Below the pieces are notes generated by a model. It saw only the letters and a program-made list of their open reading frames with translations, searched no databases and had not been told where the DNA came from. This document shows positions 6,175 to 12,798 of a stretch of 13,040 nt of DNA, piece after piece. The stretch's first letter is position 1, and every line of letters begins with the position of its first letter. The stretch is from assembly GCA_023262645.1 (NCBI GenBank), contig JALRAA010000015.1, positions 1-13,040 on the forward strand. Direction: 5' to 3'. Position numbers and translations under genes: made by a program. This stretch comes from Burkholderiaceae bacterium. GTDB taxonomy: Bacteria > Pseudomonadota > Gammaproteobacteria > Burkholderiales > Burkholderiaceae_C.

Positions 6175-7560
6175 ATGAATACCAACATACCTATTGCGAT
6201 TCTTCAGGAATTTGACGTGCCCGGTCCCCGTTACACGTCCTATCCCACGGCCGACAGATTTGTCGACGCCCACGGCGAGGCACAGTTCATTCAGGCCCTA
6301 GAGGAACGCAAAGCCAGCGCCAGAGCGAAGACATCACCGCTTTCGTTGTATGTGCATATACCGTTTTGCGTATCTTTATGCTACTACTGTGCATGCAACA
6401 AGATCATCACCGGTAACTACCAGAAGGCCATGGACTACCTGGATGACTTAAAGCGTGAAATAGATTTGTTGTTGCCGCATTTGGGACAAGGACCATTTGT
6501 CTCGCAGGTGCATTTGGGGGGTGGAACGCCCACTTATTTCAAGGACGCTGAACTCAGCGAGTTGATGCAATGCCTTCGATCTGTTTTTCAGTGGCAAGTC
6601 GGTGGTGAATACGCTATTGAAGTGGATCCTCGAACCGTCAACGATGAACGCCTACACCATTTATGGGCCATGGGTTTCAACCGTTTAAGTTTAGGCATAC
6701 AGGATTTCGACCCCAAGGTGCAAGAAGCGGTTCATCGCATGCAGTCCTTAGATGATGTCAATGCTGTCATTCATTCCGCCAGAAGCGTGGGTTTTTCATC
6801 CATCAATCTGGATTTGATTTATGGCCTGCCTATGCAAACCGTCAGTGGATGGCACAACACATTAGAGTCGGTATTGCAGTTGCGTCCAGAACGTTTGGCG
6901 TTGTATGGCTATGCGCATTTGCCAGCGCGCTTCAAACCACAGCGCCATATCAATGTCGCTGCATTGCCCCAAGCGGCACAGAAAACGACCATGCTCGCCA
7001 TGGCCTTAGAGCGCATGCAAGACGCAGGCTATGTCTACATAGGCATGGACCATTTTGCGTTGCCACAGGACAGTTTGTCTGTCGCCAAACGGCAGGGTAG
7101 ATTGCATCGAAATTTTCAGGGCTACAGCACACGTCCCGATGGGGATTTGCTGGGCTTGGGTGTTTCATCGATTGGCAGCATGGGTGCAAGTTATGTTCAA
7201 AATACCAAATCACTGGAGGAATACAGCGACTTGCTGCACCTTGGTAAATTGCCTGTGGTCAAGGGGGTAGCTTTGACCCGTGATGACTTGGTTAGGCGCA
7301 GCATCATCATGGCGCTGATGTGTCAAGGCAGGGTGGAAATGGCGGGCATTGAAGAGGCTCATTTGTTGAATTTCAAAAAATACTTTGCCCGTGAGTTAAC
7401 TCAAGTAGAAACATTGGTTGAATCTGGTTTGGTCAAACTTGAGTCGCATGCCATTGAAGTCACCTCGCTCGGTTGGTATGTGGTGAGGGCCATCGCCATG
7501 GTGTTTGACAAATATGTGCAGGCAGATGGACAGCGCGCACATTTCTCCAAAATATTGTGA
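6175..7560 (+). CDS. hemN: Oxygen-independent coproporphyrinogen III dehydrogenase HemN
   Basis: HemN is a radical SAM enzyme that oxidatively decarboxylates two propionate groups of coproporphyrinogen III to make protoporphyrinogen IX without oxygen. The protein has 461 residues. Near the N-terminus is the HemN signature PGPRYTSYPTADRF (16-29). The radical SAM cluster motif is C65-x3-C69-x2-C72, with the further HemN Cys at C74. GGGTPTYF at 115-122 fits the SAM-binding glycine motif. The C-terminal HemN domain is intact. ATG 6175 (MNTN...) is chosen, with GGGTG 8-9 bases upstream; ATG 6160 and TTG 6142 give longer N-termini that fall in the inverted repeat. The gene is divergent from fnr behind an Fnr-like box. 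Its stop overlaps the next start as TGATG. Confidence 0.97.
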   Translation: MNTNIPIAILQEFDVPGPRYTSYPTADRFVDAHGEAQFIQALEERKASARAKTSPLSLYVHIPFCVSLCYYCACNKIITGNYQKAMDYLDDLKREIDLLLPHLGQGPFVSQVHLGGGTPTYFKDAELSELMQCLRSVFQWQVGGEYAIEVDPRTVNDERLHHLWAMGFNRLSLGIQDFDPKVQEAVHRMQSLDDVNAVIHSARSVGFSSINLDLIYGLPMQTVSGWHNTLESVLQLRPERLALYGYAHLPARFKPQRHINVAALPQAAQKTTMLAMALERMQDAGYVYIGMDHFALPQDSLSVAKRQGRLHRNFQGYSTRPDGDLLGLGVSSIGSMGASYVQNTKSLEEYSDLLHLGKLPVVKGVALTRDDLVRRSIIMALMCQGRVEMAGIEEAHLLNFKKYFARELTQVETLVESGLVKLESHAIEVTSLGWYVVRAIAMVFDKYVQADGQRAHFSKIL

Positions 7561-8306
7561 TGCTGGCCTCACTGCTGTTGAGTGCATTGTTGATGGGCAT
7601 TGCCGGAGGGCCACACTGTTTGGTCATGTGTGGCTCGGGGTGCATGGGTGTGGCGCGATGGCCGGGTCAATCAGCTTGGCGCAACCTGTTCTTATTTCAA
7701 TCAGGACGCTTACTGGGCTATGGTGTCTTGGGTGCGATTGCTGCAGTTTCTATGAATTCATTGGCATGGTTGGCTGGGCAAACTGCGGTTTTTCATCCGC
7801 TGTGGAGCATGTTGCACATAACCGCGGTGGTGTGGGGCTTGTGGTTGATATGGCAGGCTAAGCAACCCTTGTGGATCAACCGTTTCGGCGAAAAAATTTG
7901 GCGCAGCTTGTCACACAAACCGCAGCGCAACCCGGGTCACTTATGGTCGCCTTTGTGGCTGGGTATGGTGTGGGCCTTACTGCCTTGCGGCTTGTTGTAT
8001 TCAGCTTTGTTGGTGGCCATGTTTACTTCCGGTGCGTTGCAAGGAGCCTTGGTGATGGTCATGTTTGCATTGGGCGGTGGATTGGTACTGACGGTTGTGC
8101 CATGGTTATGGTCTCTTTGGGGAAATTCCAAACATTCGCATCCGATTCGGTGGCGTAAAACAAGCGGCATCCATACGGCTTGGCAAAACGAGCACTTGGG
8201 GACTCGCGTATCAGGATTTCTGCTCACAGTGACGGCCACTGCAGGATTGTGGTCAGGACTCACCCAAAAAAATTCACCATGGTGTATGCCGAATGGATGG
8301 ATGTAA
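7560..8306 (+). CDS. SafE/UreH-like membrane protein (COG2836-like), coupled to hemN
   Basis: This is a 248-residue polytopic membrane protein with about six hydrophobic segments. The first helix contains GGPHCLVMCGSGC (residues 16-28, Cys at 20, 24 and 28). A central helix carries LLPCGLLYSAL, which resembles the DsbD/CcdA-like core. These two motifs mark the 'sulfite exporter TauE/SafE' or UreH/DsbD_2-like family. From memory, such genes recur beside cbb3, ccoI-ccoS, fnr or hemN loci in other proteobacteria, suggesting a role in metal, haem or thiol handling for oxidase assembly. No direct function is known to me. The ATG at 7560 overlaps the hemN stop by one base, indicating translational coupling; a GTG three bases earlier is also possible. 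The tail has a further Cys in SPWCMPNGWM. Confidence 0.82.
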   Translation: MLASLLLSALLMGIAGGPHCLVMCGSGCMGVARWPGQSAWRNLFLFQSGRLLGYGVLGAIAAVSMNSLAWLAGQTAVFHPLWSMLHITAVVWGLWLIWQAKQPLWINRFGEKIWRSLSHKPQRNPGHLWSPLWLGMVWALLPCGLLYSALLVAMFTSGALQGALVMVMFALGGGLVLTVVPWLWSLWGNSKHSHPIRWRKTSGIHTAWQNEHLGTRVSGFLLTVTATAGLWSGLTQKNSPWCMPNGWM

Positions 8307-8322
8307 TCGGTACTACACGACT

Positions 8323-9141
8323 TTAAGCAGCGCTCAGTCCCCGGTAAATCATGGTGCAAGCCAAGGCATACAGCAATAATGCAAACCCACGTTTGAGTTT
8401 GACCACGGGCAGTCGCTGTGCAAATCGTGCACCCATGGGTGCCGTGAATACCGTGCACACACAAATGGTGAAGAATCCTGGCAACCAGACAAACCCAAAA
8501 CTGTGAGGCGGTGTGTCTTGCACAGACCAGCCACTCACCACATAACCCAAAGCATTGACCAATGCGATCGGAAATCCGAGTGCCGCGCTCGTACCGACCG
8601 CTTGCCTCAACGGCACGTTGCACCATGTCATGAAGGGCACGCTGATAAATGCGCCACCGGCACCCACCAAACCTGAGACCAGACCAATCAGGCTACCCAC
8701 GGCGGATTGCCCAACCGCACTGGGCATTTGGCGACTGGGTTTGGGTTTTTTGTCCAGCAACATTTGCGTGGCCGAAAATGCGGTGAAGCCCCCAAACAGC
8801 AAGGCAAGTACGGTGCCTTTGATGACCGAGAACAACCAAAGGCTTGAAACAGCACTGCCCAATACCAAGCCAGGGGCCAGCCCCTTGAATAAATCCCAGC
8901 GTACCGAACCCGCTTTGTGGTGAGCGCGCGTACTGGCCAAAGACGTGACAACAATGGTGGACATGCCTGTGGCGATAGCCATCTTCACCGCCATGTCGGT
9001 ACCCATCTCCAGGTGGTGCAACAGGTAAGTCAAAAAAGGGATCATCACCAGCGCACCGCCGACGCCCAGCAAGCCCGCTAAAAAACCGGCGCATGACCCG
9101 AGTATGGCCAGTGCCAGCAGCAGCCATGGCCATTCATTCAT
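8323..9141 (-). CDS. TauE/SafE family (TSUP) membrane transporter
   Basis: This is a 272-residue inner-membrane protein of about eight helices in two related halves. Each half begins with the family's glycine-rich motif: GFLAGLLGVGGALVMIPFL at about 19-37 and GLVSGLVGAGGAFISVPFM at about 153-171. TSUP proteins move small organic anions such as sulfonates, sulfite or carboxylates; the substrate cannot be read from the sequence. It is the last gene of a three-gene minus-strand operon, starting three bases after the stop of the CoA-ligase gene. It may import or export the compound handled by the two enzymes. The gene converges on the hemN-linked membrane gene with 16 bases between stops and no evident terminator. 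It is not closely related to that neighbour despite the shared 'SafE' label. Confidence 0.9.
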   Translation of the reverse strand: MNEWPWLLLALAILGSCAGFLAGLLGVGGALVMIPFLTYLLHHLEMGTDMAVKMAIATGMSTIVVTSLASTRAHHKAGSVRWDLFKGLAPGLVLGSAVSSLWLFSVIKGTVLALLFGGFTAFSATQMLLDKKPKPSRQMPSAVGQSAVGSLIGLVSGLVGAGGAFISVPFMTWCNVPLRQAVGTSAALGFPIALVNALGYVVSGWSVQDTPPHSFGFVWLPGFFTICVCTVFTAPMGARFAQRLPVVKLKRGFALLLYALACTMIYRGLSAA

Positions 9142-9144
9142 ACA

Positions 9145-10662
9145 TCAGGCCAAGCCAAGTTTTTGGGCCATGCCGATGCGTTGAAGTTTGCCGGTTGCGC
9201 CTTTGGGAATGTCTTCCAGCAACAAAATTTTGCGCGGCACTTTGAAATCTGCCACACGCGTGGCAACGTAATCGCGCAACTCTTTTTCAGAGGCAGACTG
9301 GCCTTCACGCAAGACGACTGCAGCACCAACTTCCTCACCCAATTTTTCATGCGGAATGCCAAAGCACACCACCTGACCCACGGCTGGATGGTCCATCAAG
9401 ATTTCATCAATTTCACGTGGGCTGATTTTTTCTCCTCCGCGATTGATGATTTCTTTGAGACGACCGGTGATGCTGATGTAGCCCTCAGAGTCAATGATGC
9501 CTTGGTCCCCGGTGCGAAACCAACCATGGGTGAATGCCTCAGCATTGGCTTTGTCGTTGTTCTCATAACCGGGGGTGACGTTCGGGCCGCGAATGACAAT
9601 TTCACCGGTTGCGCCCGCTGCAAGCAAATGACCGTCGTTGTCCATGATCGCCACTTCAGGGCCAGCCGCGATACCCACGGTGCCGGGCTTGCGCTGCGCC
9701 GGGGGCAGCGGGTTGCATGCCATTTGGTGTGCCGCTTCTGTCATGCCATAAGCCTCAATCACCGGCGCGTGGAACGTTGCTTCCAGCTCTGCCAACACTT
9801 GTGGCGGCAAAGAAGACGATGACGAGCGAATGAATCGCAATGGCACACGCGCAATCACCTCTTTGTTGTTCGCTGCTCTGGACAGAATGGCTTGGTGCAT
9901 GGTGGGCACAGCGGTGTACCAAGTCGGTTTGACGTCTTCCATTTGTGCAAAAAATTTCAGCGCATTAAAGCCCGATGTGCAATGCACTTCTCCCCCTTGG
10001 GACAAGGGCGCCAAAATGCCTGCGATCAGCCCGTGGATATGGAACAAGGGCATGACATTCAAGCCACGGTCTTGCGCCGTGAAGCGTGTGCTGGCCGCAA
10101 TGTGTTGCGCCGAGGCGCAAACGTTGCGCTGGGTCAACGGGACGATTTTGGGACGCGAAGTGGTACCGGACGTGTGCAGTACCAATGCCACATCGTCTGC
10201 CTGCGCTGGCCCTGGTTGAGAAGCCGCAGCGGCTGTGCGCGATGAGGTGTCTAGCGTGAAAGAACCCGCGCCTTTGGCCGGTGTGGGGTGCAACACCAAA
10301 ACTGAGACGCCCAATTTGCGGGCCACTTCGATGGAAGCTGAACTTGAGCCTGCTTCCACCACCAGTGCTTTGGCATTCAAGTCGTTCAAATAAAACTCGA
10401 ATTCATCAGCGCGGTAAGAAGGATTCAAAGGGGCAGAGGTACAGCAGGCGGCTACCGTGACAAAAGAGGCGGCCATCTCTGCACCGTTAGGTAACACCAA
10501 CGCCACTCGGTCGTTTCTACCAATGCCCACGCTGTTCAAGGTTTGTTCTACTTCTTTCGCTAACTGGCGTAATGCTGCATAGGTCAGGGGCGCGGCACCC
10601 GAAGCGCTCAAACAGGTGGCGGTGTCTTGGCCAGCTTTCATCCAATCGGTCAACGTATTCAT
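9145..10662 (-). CDS. AMP-forming acyl-CoA synthetase, oxalate--CoA ligase-like
   Basis: This is a 505-residue ANL-superfamily enzyme that would activate a carboxylate with ATP and join it to CoA. The P-loop is T164-SGTTSRPK. The region around GMTEA (306-310) fits core motif A5, and TGD lies at 384-386. The hinge motif RLKEIINRGGEKISP is at 401-415, and the catalytic Lys is K492 in GATGK. Several stretches (LHTSGTTSRPK, TWYTAVPTMHQ, NPLP after the TEA motif) resemble plant AAE3 and yeast Pcs60, which are oxalyl-CoA synthetases. Oxalate or another short dicarboxylate is therefore a plausible substrate, though no formyl-CoA transferase or oxalyl-CoA decarboxylase gene is nearby. The ATG has an AAAGGA ribosome site. 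The gene follows the reductase with one base between and precedes tauE by three. Confidence 0.88.
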   Translation of the reverse strand: MNTLTDWMKAGQDTATCLSASGAAPLTYAALRQLAKEVEQTLNSVGIGRNDRVALVLPNGAEMAASFVTVAACCTSAPLNPSYRADEFEFYLNDLNAKALVVEAGSSSASIEVARKLGVSVLVLHPTPAKGAGSFTLDTSSRTAAAASQPGPAQADDVALVLHTSGTTSRPKIVPLTQRNVCASAQHIAASTRFTAQDRGLNVMPLFHIHGLIAGILAPLSQGGEVHCTSGFNALKFFAQMEDVKPTWYTAVPTMHQAILSRAANNKEVIARVPLRFIRSSSSSLPPQVLAELEATFHAPVIEAYGMTEAAHQMACNPLPPAQRKPGTVGIAAGPEVAIMDNDGHLLAAGATGEIVIRGPNVTPGYENNDKANAEAFTHGWFRTGDQGIIDSEGYISITGRLKEIINRGGEKISPREIDEILMDHPAVGQVVCFGIPHEKLGEEVGAAVVLREGQSASEKELRDYVATRVADFKVPRKILLLEDIPKGATGKLQRIGMAQKLGLA

Positions 10663-10663
10663 G

Positions 10664-11677
10664 TCATTCCTTTGCCATCAATGAGAGCCCGTGACCGCTG
10701 CGAAGCACGGATTGCTGCAGCAACAAACACAGGTTGTGTACGGTGTGCAACGTGGGTGTCGCTATGCCCACAATTTGCCCCAATTCGATCACGCTGCCAA
10801 GCAATGCATCGAGTTCCAAGGCTTTGCCTTGTTCGATGTCTTGAAGCATGGATGTTTTGTGTGCACCGACAGCTTGTGCGCCTGCAATGCGTTTGTCGAT
10901 GCTGATTTTGAATTGAATGCCTGTTCGCTCGGCCACCGCTTGCGCTTCTTGCATCATGTTCGCCACGACTTCACGCGAGGGTGCGAATTCAGCGATGTCT
11001 TGCAACGTGGCATGTGTCAACGCTGAGACCGGGTTAAAGCTCAAGTTGCCCCACAACTTGACCCAGAGTTCAGAGCGAATGTCGGTGGACACAGGCGTTT
11101 TGAATCCCGCGCCGATCATGGCTTGTGCCAATTGCATGACACGTTCAGATTTTTCACCGCTGGGTTCCCCCAAAGTGAATCGGTTGCCTTCAATCAGTCG
11201 CACCACGCCAGGCGCGACCAACTCGGCTGCTGGATAGACCGCTGCGCCGATCACGCGCTCGGGTTTGAGCCGTTCCCAGAGTTGGCCGTTGGGATCCAAA
11301 CTGCTGAGCTGTCGGCCCTTGAACTCGCCCGGCAATTCATGAAAGTACCACCAAGGCAACCCATTTTGCAGGGTGACGATACAACTGTGTTCGTGGCACA
11401 GCGCCGCGATGTCTGCAGCCACTGGCGCCACTTGGTGTGATTTGAGTGTGACCAACACATAGTCGTATTGATCAGCGCCCGCTATGTCAGAAGCCTTGAC
11501 ATCTTTGGCATGCAATTCGTTGCCATCTTCGAGCATCAATTTCATGCCGCTGTGTTGAATGGCTTGCAGGTTGGCACCCCGTGCAATGAAGGTCACATCA
11601 TGACCAGCCAGAGAGAGTTTGACGCCCAAGTAGCCGCCAATGGCACCTGCGCCGACGATGGCGATACGAAGACTCAT
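10664..11677 (-). CDS. 2-dehydropantoate 2-reductase family protein (PanE/ApbA-like)
   Basis: This is a 337-residue NAD(P)H-dependent oxidoreductase of the ketopantoate reductase family. The Rossmann nucleotide-binding motif G9-A-G11-A-I-G14 is at the very N-terminus. LQNGL (103-107) holds the conserved Asn. ELWVKLWGNLSFNPVSALT (203-221) holds the likely catalytic Lys K207, with N211 and N215. The C-terminal substrate domain contains HKTSMLQDIEQGK. True PanE reduces ketopantoate for pantothenate and CoA synthesis. This protein is longer than E. coli PanE (303 aa), and its position ahead of a CoA ligase and a transporter suggests another 2-oxo acid may be the substrate. It is the first gene of the operon, 41 bases after the 6S RNA 3' end. 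Its leader has no Shine-Dalgarno but a C6 tract. Confidence 0.88.
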   Translation of the reverse strand: MSLRIAIVGAGAIGGYLGVKLSLAGHDVTFIARGANLQAIQHSGMKLMLEDGNELHAKDVKASDIAGADQYDYVLVTLKSHQVAPVAADIAALCHEHSCIVTLQNGLPWWYFHELPGEFKGRQLSSLDPNGQLWERLKPERVIGAAVYPAAELVAPGVVRLIEGNRFTLGEPSGEKSERVMQLAQAMIGAGFKTPVSTDIRSELWVKLWGNLSFNPVSALTHATLQDIAEFAPSREVVANMMQEAQAVAERTGIQFKISIDKRIAGAQAVGAHKTSMLQDIEQGKALELDALLGSVIELGQIVGIATPTLHTVHNLCLLLQQSVLRSGHGLSLMAKE

Positions 11678-11718
11678 GACAGAAGGGGGGAAGTGAATAG
11701 GTAAAACATAAAGAAGGT

Positions 11719-11889
11719 GTCTGCAAGGATCTGCCGGGCTGTCATCCTGAACAAAAGGTTCAGGTGGGCGAGGTCAGTCAGGTGTTGGGTTCATCTTCGC
11801 GAGATGATCACGCTCACAAGACGATGTTCCAAGCCCGGGGCTCCATAGAGCATTGGTTCAAGAAATATAAACCCAGCAGACTTGCAGAC
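11719..11889 (-). ncRNA. ssrS: 6S RNA (SsrS)
   Basis: 6S RNA mimics an open promoter and binds the sigma70 RNA polymerase holoenzyme in stationary phase. Read on the minus strand, the 5' end GTCTGCAAG pairs perfectly with CTTGCAGAC at the 3' end. The inner parts CTGCTGGG and CCCGGCAG extend this closing stem. The 3' portion contains CACCTGAACC-TTTTG-TTCAGG followed by ATGACAGCC, close to the corresponding part of E. coli 6S RNA (CACCTTGAACC...TTCAAGG...TTACAGCC). The length of about 171 nt is normal. The gene lies directly downstream of zapA, the usual neighbour of ssrS. The ends may be a few bases off, but the -10 element places the start at 11889. Confidence 0.9.
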
Positions 11890-11895
11890 GAGGCC

Positions 11896-11901
11896 ATTGT
11901 A
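11896..11901 (-). promoter_or_regulatory. -10 element of the 6S RNA promoter
   Basis: On the minus strand TACAAT (5 of 6 to TATAAT) lies six bases before the first G of the 6S closing stem, exactly where a -10 element should be. The -35 region (near 11919-11924) is a poor match to TTGACA. The promoter lies between the zapA stop and ssrS, so 6S RNA can be made independently of zapA. Confidence 0.7.
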
Positions 11902-11911
11902 GGAGCATGTG

Positions 11912-12208
11912 TCATAAAAGGTGACCATCGTGGCCTAAAGCCGCATCGAGTCGGTGCAATAGGTTGTTGAGGTTGTGGTTAGAGGTGACAGGTTCGCTGG
12001 GTGCTGCAGAAAAATCAGACAACTCAAACGCAAGATTGAGGGCGGCTAACACGGCAATCCGGTCACGTGCTTTGATTTTTCCTGCGTCGCGAATACTGCA
12101 CATGGCGGCATCTACTTTGCGCACCGCCGATTGAAATCGCTCTTCCGCACCGACAGGGCAACCGAGTATGTAACTCTGTCCCATGATTTGTACTTCGACC
12201 TGGTTCAT
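11912..12208 (-). CDS. zapA: Cell division protein ZapA
   Basis: ZapA is a small cytoplasmic protein that bundles FtsZ filaments at the Z-ring. The 98-residue length is typical. The N-terminal segment NQVEVQIMGQSYILGCPVGAEERFQSAV is the globular domain that binds FtsZ; these proteins typically have 'V-x-I-x-G-x-x-Y-x-(L/I)-x-C-x-x-(G/E)-E-x-x-L'. A helix with AARKVD-like and DRIAVLAALNLAFEL segments follows and forms the coiled-coil dimer. AAGGAC lies upstream of the ATG, inside the preceding gene, and the two genes overlap in ATGA. The neighbourhood (zapB-like gene, zapA, 6S RNA) is the widely conserved order. Confidence 0.95.
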   Translation of the reverse strand: MNQVEVQIMGQSYILGCPVGAEERFQSAVRKVDAAMCSIRDAGKIKARDRIAVLAALNLAFELSDFSAAPSEPVTSNHNLNNLLHRLDAALGHDGHLL

Positions 12209-12420
12209 GCGCCGTCCTTGATGTCCAAGGGCAATCGGTCGAGCAAGCCGTCAATGCGGCTGCGAGCGGCTTGCAAACGGGATTTGAGCGAATCACGCTC
12301 TTGGGTAAGCGTCTCCACTTGACCGACCAGCAAATCGTTGGTGCGTTTGAGTTCTTCGTAGCGCACCAGCAATCGCTCAACGCGTTCCAGTACGGAATCC
12401 AAGGGGTTGTTTTCAGACAT
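12205..12420 (-). CDS. ZapB-like coiled-coil protein (TIGR02449-type)
   Basis: This 71-residue protein is almost wholly one coiled coil (about 7-62), with leucines and hydrophobics at heptad spacing (VLERVERLLVRYEELKRTND and following). Such short proteins directly upstream of zapA in beta- and gammaproteobacteria belong to the family TIGR02449. They are thought to act in cell division much as ZapB does, bridging ZapA. The assignment rests on coiled-coil form and position, since coiled coils resemble one another. The ATG at 12420 is preferred; the ATG at 12429 adds MPL. Neither has a ribosome site, and a -10-like TAAAAT (12428-12433, minus strand) even overlaps the longer form. A much longer open frame upstream runs into the riboswitch and is not real. 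Confidence 0.85.
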   Translation of the reverse strand: MSENNPLDSVLERVERLLVRYEELKRTNDLLVGQVETLTQERDSLKSRLQAARSRIDGLLDRLPLDIKDGA

Positions 12421-12456
12421 GAGCGGCATTTTAGGCGCGTACCGAGGGCTTGTGGC

Positions 12457-12462
12457 TAGAAT
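12457..12462 (+). promoter_or_regulatory. Possible -10 element ahead of the cobalamin riboswitch
   Basis: TAGAAT (5 of 6 to TATAAT) would start transcription near 12469, the predicted first bases of the riboswitch. No convincing -35 is seen upstream, so this is a weak call. The stretch 12421-12466 must also hold the zapB-zapA promoter on the other strand. Confidence 0.45.
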
Positions 12463-12466
12463 GCAA

Positions 12467-12720
12467 AGGTTGGTGCTCGCGGTGTGGTTCACATACCGCA
12501 GTTCAACGGGAAGCAGAAGTTTTCGCTCGAACAAGTACATCTTTTCGGTACATGGCACGAGTTGATCACCAGCCTGCGCTGCCCCCGCAACGGTCAAGCG
12601 AACGAAACACCTCGCGGTGTTTCCGCCCTGTCCCACACAGCCACTGGTTGCCTTGAACAAGCGACTGGGAAGGCGGACAAGGTTGTTTTCGCCAGCCCGG
12701 ATACCGGCCAACAAGGTGGA
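12467..12720 (+). ncRNA. Cobalamin (adenosylcobalamin-type) riboswitch
   Basis: The conserved core elements appear in the right order. These are GGTTC (12486-12490), AACGGGAAGC (12505-12514), CTGCCCCCGCAACGG (12579-12593), CACTGG (12642-12647), CTGGGAAGGCG (12665-12675) and GCCAGCCCGGATACCGGCC (12691-12709). A perfect 8-bp stem with a TCGC loop at 12604-12623 is one of the variable arms. The element binds adenosylcobalamin or a relative and lowers expression of the gene behind it. That gene starts at 12799 and encodes a TonB-dependent receptor, as expected for B12 uptake. Boundaries are approximate. The 78 bases up to the start codon should hold the expression platform; no intrinsic terminator is obvious, so control of translation is more likely. 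Confidence 0.92.
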
Positions 12721-12798
12721 GTCACGCGAGTCGCGACTTCGTAACGTCCATGCACTGTCGGGGAAGGCGGTGAGGGCAATTGGCTGGTATTCATCATC

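Noticed and set aside
8304..8325. Terminator between the two convergent membrane protein genes
   Set aside because: The 16 intervening bases contain no inverted repeat.
7560..9141. The two 'TauE/SafE' genes as a tandem duplication
   Set aside because: They are on opposite strands, differ in motifs (Cys-rich PHC/PCG versus the two GVGG/GAGG repeats) and belong to different families that share a database name.
9163..9822. 219-codon open frame on the plus strand within the CoA-ligase gene
   Set aside because: It is a mirror of the well supported ligase frame on the other strand; no family motif or ribosome site.
11764..11970. 68-codon plus-strand open frame
   Set aside because: It is antisense to 6S RNA and the zapA 3' end; no ribosome site or motif.
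12205..12714. Extended 169-codon version of the zapB-like gene
   Set aside because: The added N-terminus is antisense to the conserved core of the cobalamin riboswitch. The coiled-coil family begins at the ATG at 12420.
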